A stretch of DNA of 64,000 nucleotides from Edaphochlamys debaryana (Eukaryota > Chlorophyta > Chlorophyceae > Chlamydomonadales): assembly GCA_016858145.1 (NCBI GenBank), contig JAEHOE010000102.1, positions 62,001-126,000 on the forward strand, in the 5' to 3' direction. A program made the translations under genes and the position numbers. The notes beneath the pieces were generated by a model. It searched no databases. It saw only the letters and a program-made list of their open reading frames with translations, and was not told where the DNA came from. Positions 55,227 to 64,000 of the stretch are shown here, one piece after another (position 1 is the first letter of the stretch; the number at the start of each line of letters is the position of its first letter).

Positions 55227-58200
55227 ATGGCTTTGATCAGCGCTGCAGCCGGTGTGTTGCTGACCGTCCTTGTGGCCGCCTTCAGCGCCCACGGCGGTTA
55301 CGGCCGCTCAGCCCCCCGGACGCCTCCCCCCGACGCCCCCGCCCCGGGCTACCCCGCCCTGGATGAGTCGCGGCTGCCCCAGAAAGGCCAATGCGTCGTC
55401 CTGAACCGCGTGTGTGTGCACCAGGTAACAAGGCAACTGGGAGCATTGCTATAGAAAGAACCGTCTGGGCAGGGTCTGGGGGTTTACGGGCCGTACGGGG
55501 TGGGTCAGCCCTAACCCGCGTTGATCCGCGGAAGCCGCCGACACGCCCAACGCAGGACGTCCTGGTGACGCACGACTGGGCCTACTCCTTTGCCAACCCG
55601 CACCGCCAGCCGCTCCCGGTCCTTCCCGAGGTGCCGGGCTGGAACTTTCCGGGTGAGGCAGAGCGAGCGCGTGGCCGGGGTCCGTCAGTCCACCCACTCG
55701 GTATTATACACAGCAGGAAGCACCCAACGGGAATATCGCGCGCTCCGGCTCCCTCGCCTCTTGCCACCCCTCTGCGGTCCCTTGCCGCCTGCAGCCCCCA
55801 TTGAAGCCAACGCCGACGCGCTCAACGGCAAGATGCCGGGCTACCGCATGTACCTGAGGGTGGCATCTTCCAACGAGCCCACATCAGCGCTGGAGCAGCC
55901 GGTCTTCTCCAACCGCACGCTGCCCTTCCTTGTGTCCTGCGAGTTCCCCTTCAACATGGGCGAGTGGGTACCGCGCTGTGCGCTCACAGAGCCTGGCAGG
56001 CCCCAGCAGCAACTTACCAAACCCTTGTTGAGAGCCTGGCGCCCCCCATTGCTGCCGGTGCCCTCATCAGGTTCTTTCAGCATGCGGTTCAAGGGGTCGA
56101 GGCACTGCAGCTGGGTGCGTGCGTGCTGGGCTGGGCGTTGACCGGGTTGCCGCAACCAAGTTCTTGGTAGGGGCCGGCGGCCCCCTCGATGCCACGTGCG
56201 AGGGATCAGGAAGCGAGTGCGGCCTCGCTCCTTCAGGCCGAGGGAGCCGGCAGGTTGGTGCGTGTGTGCTGGAGAGAGACATAACCCCTGACTGCTCCCC
56301 GCCCGCCGTCCATCCCGCAGACGCGAGCGTGACGCTGGTTGTACTGCTGCCCATGGGCCTGGCGCTGGCGCCCTTTCATCGCCTGCTGCTGATGCCGTAC
56401 AGCCGCCATGCGGTCATCTCCTCCGCAGAACTGGGGGAGCGGGGCTGCGACGACGGCAGCGGCAAGGAGCGGCCCGTGCCCTGGTCCGCGGAGCCCTCGC
56501 AGCCGCACTGCTTCGAAAGGGTGGGCGGGGTGGGCGTCGGGCGCCCACGGGGTAGGTGCGTGCGTGCAGGGCACCGGGCGGGGCTCCACGCGTCATGTAC
56601 GTGCAAGGCACGCACCTCCTCACACCCTCCCGGCCCCACCCACGTGCGCTGCCCCGTGCCCCCTCTGCAGCTGGTGACGTGCGTTCCCAACAGCGGCCCC
56701 ACCCGACTCATGGCGGCGTCCGCGGCCCGGGTAGTGGCGGCGCTGGCGGAGCGGCGCCTGCTGCCCCTCTCCGCGGCGGCGGCATCATTGCGGTGGGGTG
56801 GCGGTGGCGGCGCGCAGCGGGGGGCGCTAAGCGGGGCATTGGCAGAGCCAAAAAGAGGCGACCCCACGGAACCCACGGACCTGGACGCCGACCCCCGGGA
56901 CAACACCACGCTGCGGGTGCTGATCGAGACGCGGCACGGTCCCGTCCGCAACATCAAGAACGTTGAGGTGAGGGGCGGGGGGCTTGGGGAGCGGAGGGGG
57001 GATTGGGGCAGCCGGTAGGTGGAGCCGAGAACATGGACGGGGATAGCCTGGAAACGGAGGTGTGTGGGATGGAGGGGTGAAGGTGCCGGAGTAGTGAAGG
57101 GCCCGCCCGGGCGCTTTGTGCGCTGGGTGCGTGCAAGGCCTGATGCCGCTCGTGCATGAATGCCGCAGGAGCTTTTGGCGGCCTGCGCCGAACAGAACGA
57201 GAAAGGTGCGTCGACAGTCAATAGGGGGCTGCCGTACACCTGCTTGCCGCTGTGCCAGAGGGCGCCAGAGGTCTCGAGAGGGACTAGAACTAGCACGTAG
57301 GGTGAGGGTTCTTCCGCTCTACGTCTCGTTCTCCCTCACAGGCTTTTCGGCCGGCCCGTTCCGGCGCCTAGCCTGTGCCGCAACCTCGTTCAGCGGCTCT
57401 GGGGGCCGCGTGGACGAGGAGCAGTTTCTGGCCAACGTGGCGGCCGTACGCAGCGCGCACGTGCTCGCCGTACTGCACGGGGCGGGCGCGGTCAACGCTT
57501 GGTTCATGCGGCAGGTGCGAGAGGGGAGAGAAGATGCGGGATGCGGATCAACTTGATCCGCCCTTGAAGGGCGGGAAGCCAAGACGGGAGGGAGGACAGG
57601 AAGTAAGAGGCTTAGTACCCTGATGGCACGACAGCGCCCTGCAGCGCACATTGCATTCAAGCCCCCCACGTTTGACTCCGTCGTGCAGGAGTCGAGTGCA
57701 GTGGTAGAAATACGGCCGTGCAGGTGAAGCAAGGGTACGCCTGCTCGGCCTAGCCGAAGTTGTCCCGCCGCCTTCAAGCTTATGCACGACTTGAACTGGG
57801 GTCTGTCCGGCGGCCCTACCTTGCCACAGGTTTGGCTCGCACTACGCGGCATGGCCGGACAAGTACGCAGCCGAGCAGCATGAACATAACGGCGATGCAA
57901 TACGCTTCCTCGCGTACAACATTGAGGACCCAGCGCAGTGCATGGAGGTGCGCACTGCCGTGCGCGTGTGGGCGGGCAAGAGGGGCTACTGGCTGCAGGT
58001 CGGCTTGATTGCTTGCTGCACGTCTGTCGCTCTTGTACGCTCTGTTGCTCTTGATCCCCTCCCCACTGCGGTACCCTGCCCGTGAGATTAGCTGCCCATC
58101 ACTAAGCCCACCGCACACGCATCGATCCCTGCTTTTCGATGCGTTGCTGGCAGGGCGACTTTGAGGCCGGCATCCACAACAAGACCATTGATAAACACGA

Positions 58201-58444
58201 CGTCAAGCCCGACCACGCCAACTACGCACGCGATCAGCACGTGAAGATACGGCCCGCCCAGTTCGTACGGTTTCTTCGCCACGTGGGCTCGCTACTGCTC
58301 GACAAGGCGGCGTACCAGGCGCGCAGGGAGGAGGGCCGCCTGCACGCCTATGCATTGGATCAGGGGCTGCTGTTCGCGCCGCTGGGGGTGCGGGACGTGG
58401 ATGAGTACAGGGCCAGTCACGCGCGGGACGTGGTAAAAGTATGA
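55227..58444 (+). CDS. GT61-like (DUF563) glycosyltransferase
   Basis: Secretory-pathway glycosyltransferase of the GT61 group (plant xylosyl- and arabinosyltransferases, animal EOGT). Exons 55227-55424, 55556-55652, 55795-55967, 56000-56114, 56321-56520, 56671-56967, 57169-57205, 57342-57514, 57689-57723, 57830-57998 and 58154-58444 give 594 residues in frame. The N-terminal signal/anchor is ISAAAGVLLTVLVAAFSAHG. The family signature is split over exons: VLAVLHGAGAVNAWFMRQ, then the 35-nt exon ESSAVVEIRPC, then FGSHYAAWPDKYAAE. Acceptor substrate is unknown. Phase requires either a 32-nt intron at 55968-55999 or a frameshift there. It is divergent from the GT77-like gene. Confidence 0.82.
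57689..57723 (+). other. 35-nt micro-exon of the GT61-like gene
   Basis: Encodes ESSAVVEIRPC plus two bases, the VVEIxP part of the GT61 signature. It is flanked by cag acceptor and gtgaag donor and is needed to keep phase between exons 57514 and 57830. Confidence 0.75.
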
Positions 58445-59835
58445 CGTGGCAGGAGTGGATGGAAGGGCGGATGGTGACGTTGTGTGGTGTGTTGGCCGTG
58501 GATGCGTGTGTCGCGAAGGTCAAGGACCGGGATACACAAGCACAAGGCAACGGGGTTCGGGGGCCGCCTTACTTCTGCTCCGCAAGGACTCTTGTAGAGT
58601 TCGGGTGGCAGCGCAAGCACAACCCGTGAGGGACATGTTGGGTGTGGAGGCCAGGTTGTTTGTTGCTCCATGACACCTCCTTCTTAGCTAAGCGGCTGCA
58701 CTGGGCGGAGGCTGGTCGGGGTGGTGTTCAACAATCTCCCCGGCCTCACCTTTACACTGCACTACTTAGAAAGTTATAGGTGCATTGCGGGCTGGCGTGA
58801 GGGACGAATGGGGTCGTGGTTCCATCACCACCACCACCCCCAGCTCGCCCCTCAAAGCCCGCCCGGAAGGACCATTCCCGCTTCCCATCCGCCGGCCGCC
58901 AAGGCCCGGCATCGGCTTCGGAGGTGTCACGCTAGCTAGAGAGGGATGTTACAGGTGTTGACCCACCCGCACGCTTCGTTAGGGCCAGAGGATCTAGCCT
59001 GCCGCTTCTAGCGCCAGCGGAAGGCGGGGCATGGCCTACGCTCAACGACTCGCTGAAATACAGCTTTAAAGTGGTGGAGCAACTGAAACGCCACGGGAGC
59101 CGCGGCTATGCTGGGCTGGTGACCGGCACCACTGCCCATTAGCGGGTGTGGGTGTGGGTGTGGGTGCTCAGTCGGAGGCACGGTACCCGCCCGAGTGCCC
59201 TTGAGCCGTTACAGGGGATGGCAACGCGTGCCCAGCACCAAACCATGCACAAAATGGCCCGAACGTGTGCTCGCATGACGTCGCAAAGAAACCCCCGCAC
59301 TCCATACCTACACCCCAACCGGTAAGAATTAGAGCAAGAGCATTGCTCTTTTGACCTCTACCGGTCATACGCGCGCGAAGTGAAACCTAAGCGTGGTGAA
59401 AGGGCGGTCCTCATAGTGATGGGGCGGGGGCGCCAGGTAGGGGTGAGTCCCTGGATGCGGGGCTCTCCTGCGTGCTCTGTCACAGCACGCCCCACAGCAC
59501 GCCCCTGACGAGGTGGGGCTTATTGCCGGACTTTATTGTCGACGCTGTTCCCAGAGCTCCGGGCATCGAACCTAGTTCATCTCCATCCACATTCCGGTGG
59601 CAGGGTCGATCTCCTGCGGGGGCCGGGGACCGGAGGGGTGGGGGGCGGTTCAGTCAAGGCACGGCACGGGGCAGGCTGCGGTACCGCACCTCAGGCTGAG
59701 CACCAAGTGCGGCAAGAGGGCAGGGGAAAGTCAGCACATGTACGTATGGAAGTCCCGGCAGGGAGGAGGCGGCAGAATAGCCTTACAAAACAGCCTGGAG
59801 AATTCTCTGGGCCAAGGCGCGGATCCGCAACGCAC
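58445..59835. other. Interval between GT61-like and binding-protein genes
   Basis: It should contain the GT61-like 3'UTR and the unresolved 3' end of the binding-protein gene. I could not identify further exons with confidence. A hairpin lies at 59318-59365. Confidence 0.5.
59318..59365. repeat. Short hairpin with ACCGGTA/TACCGGT ends
   Basis: accggta at 59318-59324 pairs with taccggt at 59359-59365. Between them aagagcattgctctt is itself palindromic. Role unknown. Confidence 0.6.
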
Positions 59836-62800
59836 CTGAATGGAGACGCCGCGGATCTCATCGCCGTTGGCATCAAACTTGGTCAGCTGCCAGGGGGGGG
59901 GCCAGGGCGCGTTATAAAACTACCGGTCCTGCATTGTGCGTGACCATACCGGTAATGTGCTGGGGAGTGCGGGGAACGGTGGGGCCAGCGTAACGCACCG
60001 GTACAGTTAGGTGTGAGGGCGACCAACCTATGGCTGCCACGGAAAGCGTGGAGTAACCGCTCAGCCCCCAGGCCTGCACCCCCGCGTGAATGTGCAACCC
60101 CCTTGCCAGCCGCTCACCCCGCCGCCGTAGCACTCGAACCCGCTTTCGGCCCCCAGGCCTCCATAAGCTGCAGGTCCCCCCCACCCTTTTTCCCCCAATG
60201 CCGCTCACCCCTCCGCCGTAGCGCTCGAACTCAAAGGACTTGGAGGACAGCACCTTGTTCAGGTCAGAGCCCTTGAGCTTCTGGAGGGGAGGAGGAGGGG
60301 GAGGGGGGGGGCATGGGAGGCGAAGGGCAGGAGAGGGGGTTGACGTTGGGTTCACCCTTTCAATGATGGCGGTCGAGGAAAGGGCGAAGAGTGGTCGCGG
60401 AAGGCGAGGTGGCATGTGGGCCGCAGTGGCCGTTTGCCCCCAGCTCCACCACGGCCACCAGCTCCTGTTCCCCCCACTCCCATCCTGTCTATGAATCCAC
60501 GCCCCGCGCCCTCAACTGGCGGACTTGAGGGCCATCCGAAACCCCGAACCCCAACCCCACCCCACAACACACACTCCCACCCTGTGTCCGGACTTCTGGG
60601 CCGCACGGATGATAGCCGACATGGCATCATAGGCGTAGGCTGGGGGCAGGGGTGGGGGCAGCGGTGGGGGTGGGGGGTAAGGGGTCGTTGGGGTCCATTG
60701 CCAAGAGGTCAGCGGGGAGGCCCACTACGGTAGGAGCAGAAAGGTTCGTTGGCACAGGGCGGGGCCTGCCGGCCTGCCCGCCGCACTCCGCTCTCTCTTT
60801 TGGCACTTCCGCGCGGCCGCTCGTACCCTGCATTCTGCTGCCCTCCAGGCCCTCCAACCCGCACGCCCTTCGTACGCGTCCGCCCGCCCGTCTGTTAACC
60901 TCTTCCCTTTCCTCCGCCCTAGGTCATGGTGTTAGGTTCAAGTGACCAAGCGCCGCAGCGCCGCACGCCACTTGCAGGCTTTTGCCTGGCCCTTCCTCTT
61001 CCCCCGCCCCCGCCCACAGAGTCATTGGGTCCTGCGCTCACCCTGCTGGCCGTTGTTCGCAGAGTCGAGCAGGAAGCTGAGTCCGAACATGGAGTTGAAG
61101 CGAGCATCCCACTGTGAGGCAGGGGGGAAAGGCCGGGGAGGACGCGGGTGAGTAGGGACGCCCAAGGAGCCCAAGCAGCCCAACGCAGGTGAGTGTGCAT
61201 CCTCGGGCCTTTGCGCAGGCCCGAGTCGGGCCGGACCATGCCACTGGCGGTGCTGTAGGTGCTGCTGAGGAGCATGCCGTACGCGCGCGCACTGCCGTAC
61301 CTTGCCGTACGCCTTGTCCGCCGCCTTCATGATGCCGCCGACCATTTCGTACGAGGTGGTGTTGGTGGCGGGGTCGGTCATTCCCAGCATTTCAACGGTC
61401 TGCGCATCCACGCCTGTGTGTGAGTCAAGATTGTGGGTGAAGAGGTCAGGCGGATCTGGAAATGTCGTACGAGTAAAAAACCCAGAATCTTCCATTAATG
61501 TGAGGGAACTTGGACGTTGTGGGGGACCAGGGCAGGCGGCAGAACAGGCGACCCCTGTCGGCTGGCGGCGAAGGTGTGGCCTCGCTTCTGCGTTTGCCCC
61601 TCCGCCGGGGGGCAGCATCACGCCCAGCACACAGGAGCACCCCACCCCACCCCACCACCCGACCCCCACCCCCACATTCCCGCAACCCTACCGGAGGCCA
61701 TGACCAGGGGGAAGGCGGGGTTGGCGGCGCGCACGGCTTTGATGAGGGCAGCCTGGGGGCGTGATTCAGTTGGGGGCAGTGAAGGACAGGTTGGGGGTTC
61801 CTTACTTGCAGCCGCTCGCCTCCCTTGATCTCAGTGCCTGCATGACGGCGAACTCCACACCCCAGCCAGCCCCCGACCCCACAGCCTGCTCATAATCTCA
61901 CCCCACCCCACCCCACACCTCCCACACCCCATGACGCCCCCATTTCGGGCACCAGGCTGTCGCGTATCGCCCTCCCGCAGCCGTTGATACCTGGATCCAC
62001 AATGCCTGGATCCACAATGCCTGGATGCTGGATCTTGCCGGTGCCCAGCACCCACCTCCATGTCGGGCTCCAGGCTGTCGGTGGCAAAGATGGCTATAGC
62101 GTCGGGCATGGAGTCCATCGCCTTGGGGGGGGAAAGGGGGGGACGGGGGGGATGGGGATTGGGGGTGGAGGAGTGGGATGGACATGGTAGGGGGGGGAGG
62201 GAGGGAGGAGTCCGGGCCTGGACGGGGCAAGCGGGGGAAAAGAGGGGGGGCTCGCATCCCCCACCAAGGCATAGGCTGAACGGCAAGCAAACCCCCACCC
62301 CGCCGCGCCCCTTCTTCACCACCCTTCCCATCCCAACGCCGGCGCCGCCCCGCACCCGCTTGACCACCGCCCCGATGGTGTCGGGCGTCTGCTCCGCAGT
62401 CACGAAGTCCACCGCCGCCAGCACCTTGCCGCCGGCCTTGGTGTACAGCTCGCTGCCCAGCTTGGACCAATCCCTGGGGCGGAAGGGGGGGAGGGGAGGG
62501 AGAGTGTGAGGGGTGCACGTAGCTTCCGGGTGGGTCCTCGATCTCGCGCCCTCGACTTTGTGACGTCTAGCTTTGCAGGCAGCTGGGGGCCGCCCGAGTC
62601 ATGCAAGTCCAGAGGAGAAGACGACGCGTGTACTATGGTGGAGACGTCCCTCTTCCCTCCGCCCCGCCCCCCGCCCCCTCACATGCCCTGCAGGCTGTCA
62701 TCTGTGATGGTGGCGATCGTGCCGTACTTGCTCGCCACCTCGGTCATGAGGGCGCCCAGGATGCCGCTCTGAGGGGTGGGGTGGGGTGGGAGGGGCAGAG

Positions 62801-64000
62801 AGAACTGTTGCATGGGTGGGTAGTCTGGCGCCGTGGAGCATGGTGCGATGGTGTGGGGCAGGGTACCGCCGCCCCGCCGCCCCGCCCGACACCCGTCGCA
62901 AGAGCACTTAGGCACTCGGGGCGCAAAGCAGGACCCATCCTGAGGGCATCACGGCCAACCTTGCGCTAGGGTGGGGCAGACAGCGCACATGCATAGTGCG
63001 GAGCCGGGGCCCAGACTCCAGGAGCCCGGTCGCCCTGGCGCCCCGCACTGCTGCGGCCCGCCCGACCCCCCCCCCCCTCCCCCGGGCAGAATCTCACAGG
63101 CGTAACGTAGGTGCGGTAGACGTAGGGCCCCGCCTGGGACACGGCAATGGCCCCCGAAAGGGCCGAGATGGTGGGGATCTGCGGGCGAGCCGGAAGGTAG
63201 GTGCGGCTGACAGGTTGAATTGCACCGAGAGGGCGTGGCAGCGGAACCGTCTACGTGAGGCCCCCGCCTCGCCCGCGCTGCCGCGCATGCCCCACCCCTC
63301 CCGCCCTCTCGGCCCCACCCCTCCCGTCCTCGGCCCCATCGCTCCCCCTTAGGCCCCACCCTCCCACACCCAACCCGCCTTGAGGCGGTTGACGGTCTCC
63401 GCGGCGGCCAGAGTGGTTCCGGAGCACACGGGCCCGATGATGGCAGACACCTGCCGCCGCCAAGGCGATAGTAGTTGGGAGGACGAATACCGGTACAGGA
63501 GAGAGTCGGCAAGAGGCGGCGCGATGCCAAGAAAGGGTTCTAGGTCTAGGTTTCTATCCCCAACTTCCTTTCTAGAGTGTAGCGTTGTGAAGATTGCAGA
63601 GCCATCTCGACCGCCCCGTGCCTCTCCCTCAACACCTGCTTCCTCGCCCCCTCCCTCGTCCCCCCCGCCGGCCCCCCCCCTCCCACACACACACACCCCA
63701 CACACGCACGCTTTGTCGCTCGCATCACCCTGACCCTGGGGCAATGCCAAGCACACCCACCTTGTCCTCCATGATCATCTTCTCGATCTCAGCGGCGATG
63801 CCGCCCGTGTCGCAGCCGTTGGGGGAGGTCACCAGCTCCACCTTGTAGCCTGCGGGGCGTCATGGGAGGGTTTGACGGAAAACGACGTGGCAGTACGCCG
63901 CATGTGAGGAGGGGCGGGGCCGCGGGGGCGCTGAAGGCGGGTTGCCACGCGGGGGGGCCTCTTCCCACGCGGACGGCAGGTTGGCGATGCGAGCCCGCCG
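59836..64000 (-). CDS. Type-1 periplasmic-binding-fold (LIVBP/ANF-receptor-like) protein, partial
   Basis: Exons, 5' to 3': 63849-63761, 63450-63379, 63178-63098, (possibly one between), 62768-62683, 62473-62356, 62121-62056, 61752-61692, 61413-61301, 61111-61042, 60639-60581, about 60280-60207, and one ending at 59836. The protein has the features of Leu/Ile/Val-binding proteins and receptor ligand-binding regions. Lobe 1 has MEDKVSAIIGPVCSGTTLAA then IPTISALSGAIAVS and YVYRTYVTP; lobe 2 has KYGTIATITDDSLQG, PDAIAIFATDSLEPDM and NPAFPLVMASGVDAQTVEML. C-terminal pieces are AYAYDAMSAIIRAA and LTKFDANGDEIRGVS. The ligand is probably a small molecule but unidentified. The 5' end is off the window, and anything after 59836 (TM or cyclase/kinase domain, or only a tail) was not found. 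One intron (donor 63378) is GC-AG. Confidence 0.8.
60108..60230 (-). repeat. Exon-tail echo in the binding-protein gene
   Basis: The exon end plus donor (cgctacggcggagggg then gtgagcgg; about 60200-60230) is echoed 92 bp further into the intron at 60108-60138 with about three changes. Confidence 0.8.
61990..62025. repeat. 15-bp tandem repeat
   Basis: ctggatccacaatgc is repeated twice, followed by a partial third copy, in an intron of the binding-protein gene. Confidence 0.85.

Noticed and set aside
59836..64000. Bacterial ABC-transporter binding protein acquired by recent transfer
   Set aside because: The gene has many spliceosomal introns and local base composition, so any transfer would be ancient; the fold is also found in eukaryotic receptors.

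Overview
The window looks like nuclear DNA of a chlamydomonadalean (volvocine-type) green alga. It is very GC-rich and intron-dense, with GT-AG introns plus a few GC-AG introns. The proteins carry Gly/Ala/Pro low-complexity insertions, Ser-Pro-rich extracellular linkers occur, and a TGTAA poly(A) motif follows one gene. No bacterial gene organisation is present. All gene models below were built by hand from splice sites and reading phase; UTRs are not resolved.

Layout. (1) 163-9128 (+): a plant-type vacuolar sorting receptor (VSR) whose 5' end lies outside the window. (2) 9129-14203: mostly gene-free, with a foldback element at 10250-10448. (3) 14204-38815 (-): three paralogous genes (A, B, C) for large secreted multidomain proteins (signal peptide, Cys-rich modules, Pro-rich linker, LamG/ConA-like lectin domain, PAN/Apple domains, DxDGxxD calcium-type loops). 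An 8.6-kb segment is present 2.1 times in tandem, and its breakpoints lie inside genes, so gene B is a chimera of A-type 5' and C-type 3' halves. Gene C carries a 1-base frameshift. (4) 39878-46903 (-): a PX-BAR sorting nexin (SNX1/2 type) with a long disordered N-terminus rich in endocytic short motifs. (5) 47410-50027 (+): an SPT2-type histone chaperone. (6) 51048-54436 (-) and 55227-58444 (+): two divergently transcribed secretory-pathway glycosyltransferases, GT77-like and GT61-like. (7) 59836-64000 (-): a gene with a type-1 periplasmic-binding-protein (LIVBP/ANF-receptor) fold, running off the right edge.

Functional themes. VSR and the sorting nexin belong to the same trafficking route (receptor sorting to the vacuole and retromer-type recycling), and both carry NPF-type motifs. 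The A-B-C cluster and the two glycosyltransferases fit cell-surface or extracellular-matrix glycoprotein production. SPT2 is a chromatin factor. Apart from these themes there is no evidence that the genes are co-regulated.

The most unusual pattern is in the introns of VSR, the sorting nexin and the binding-protein gene. Many contain one to three extra copies of the adjoining exon edge together with its splice site ('exon-edge echoes'), usually 50-140 bp away.
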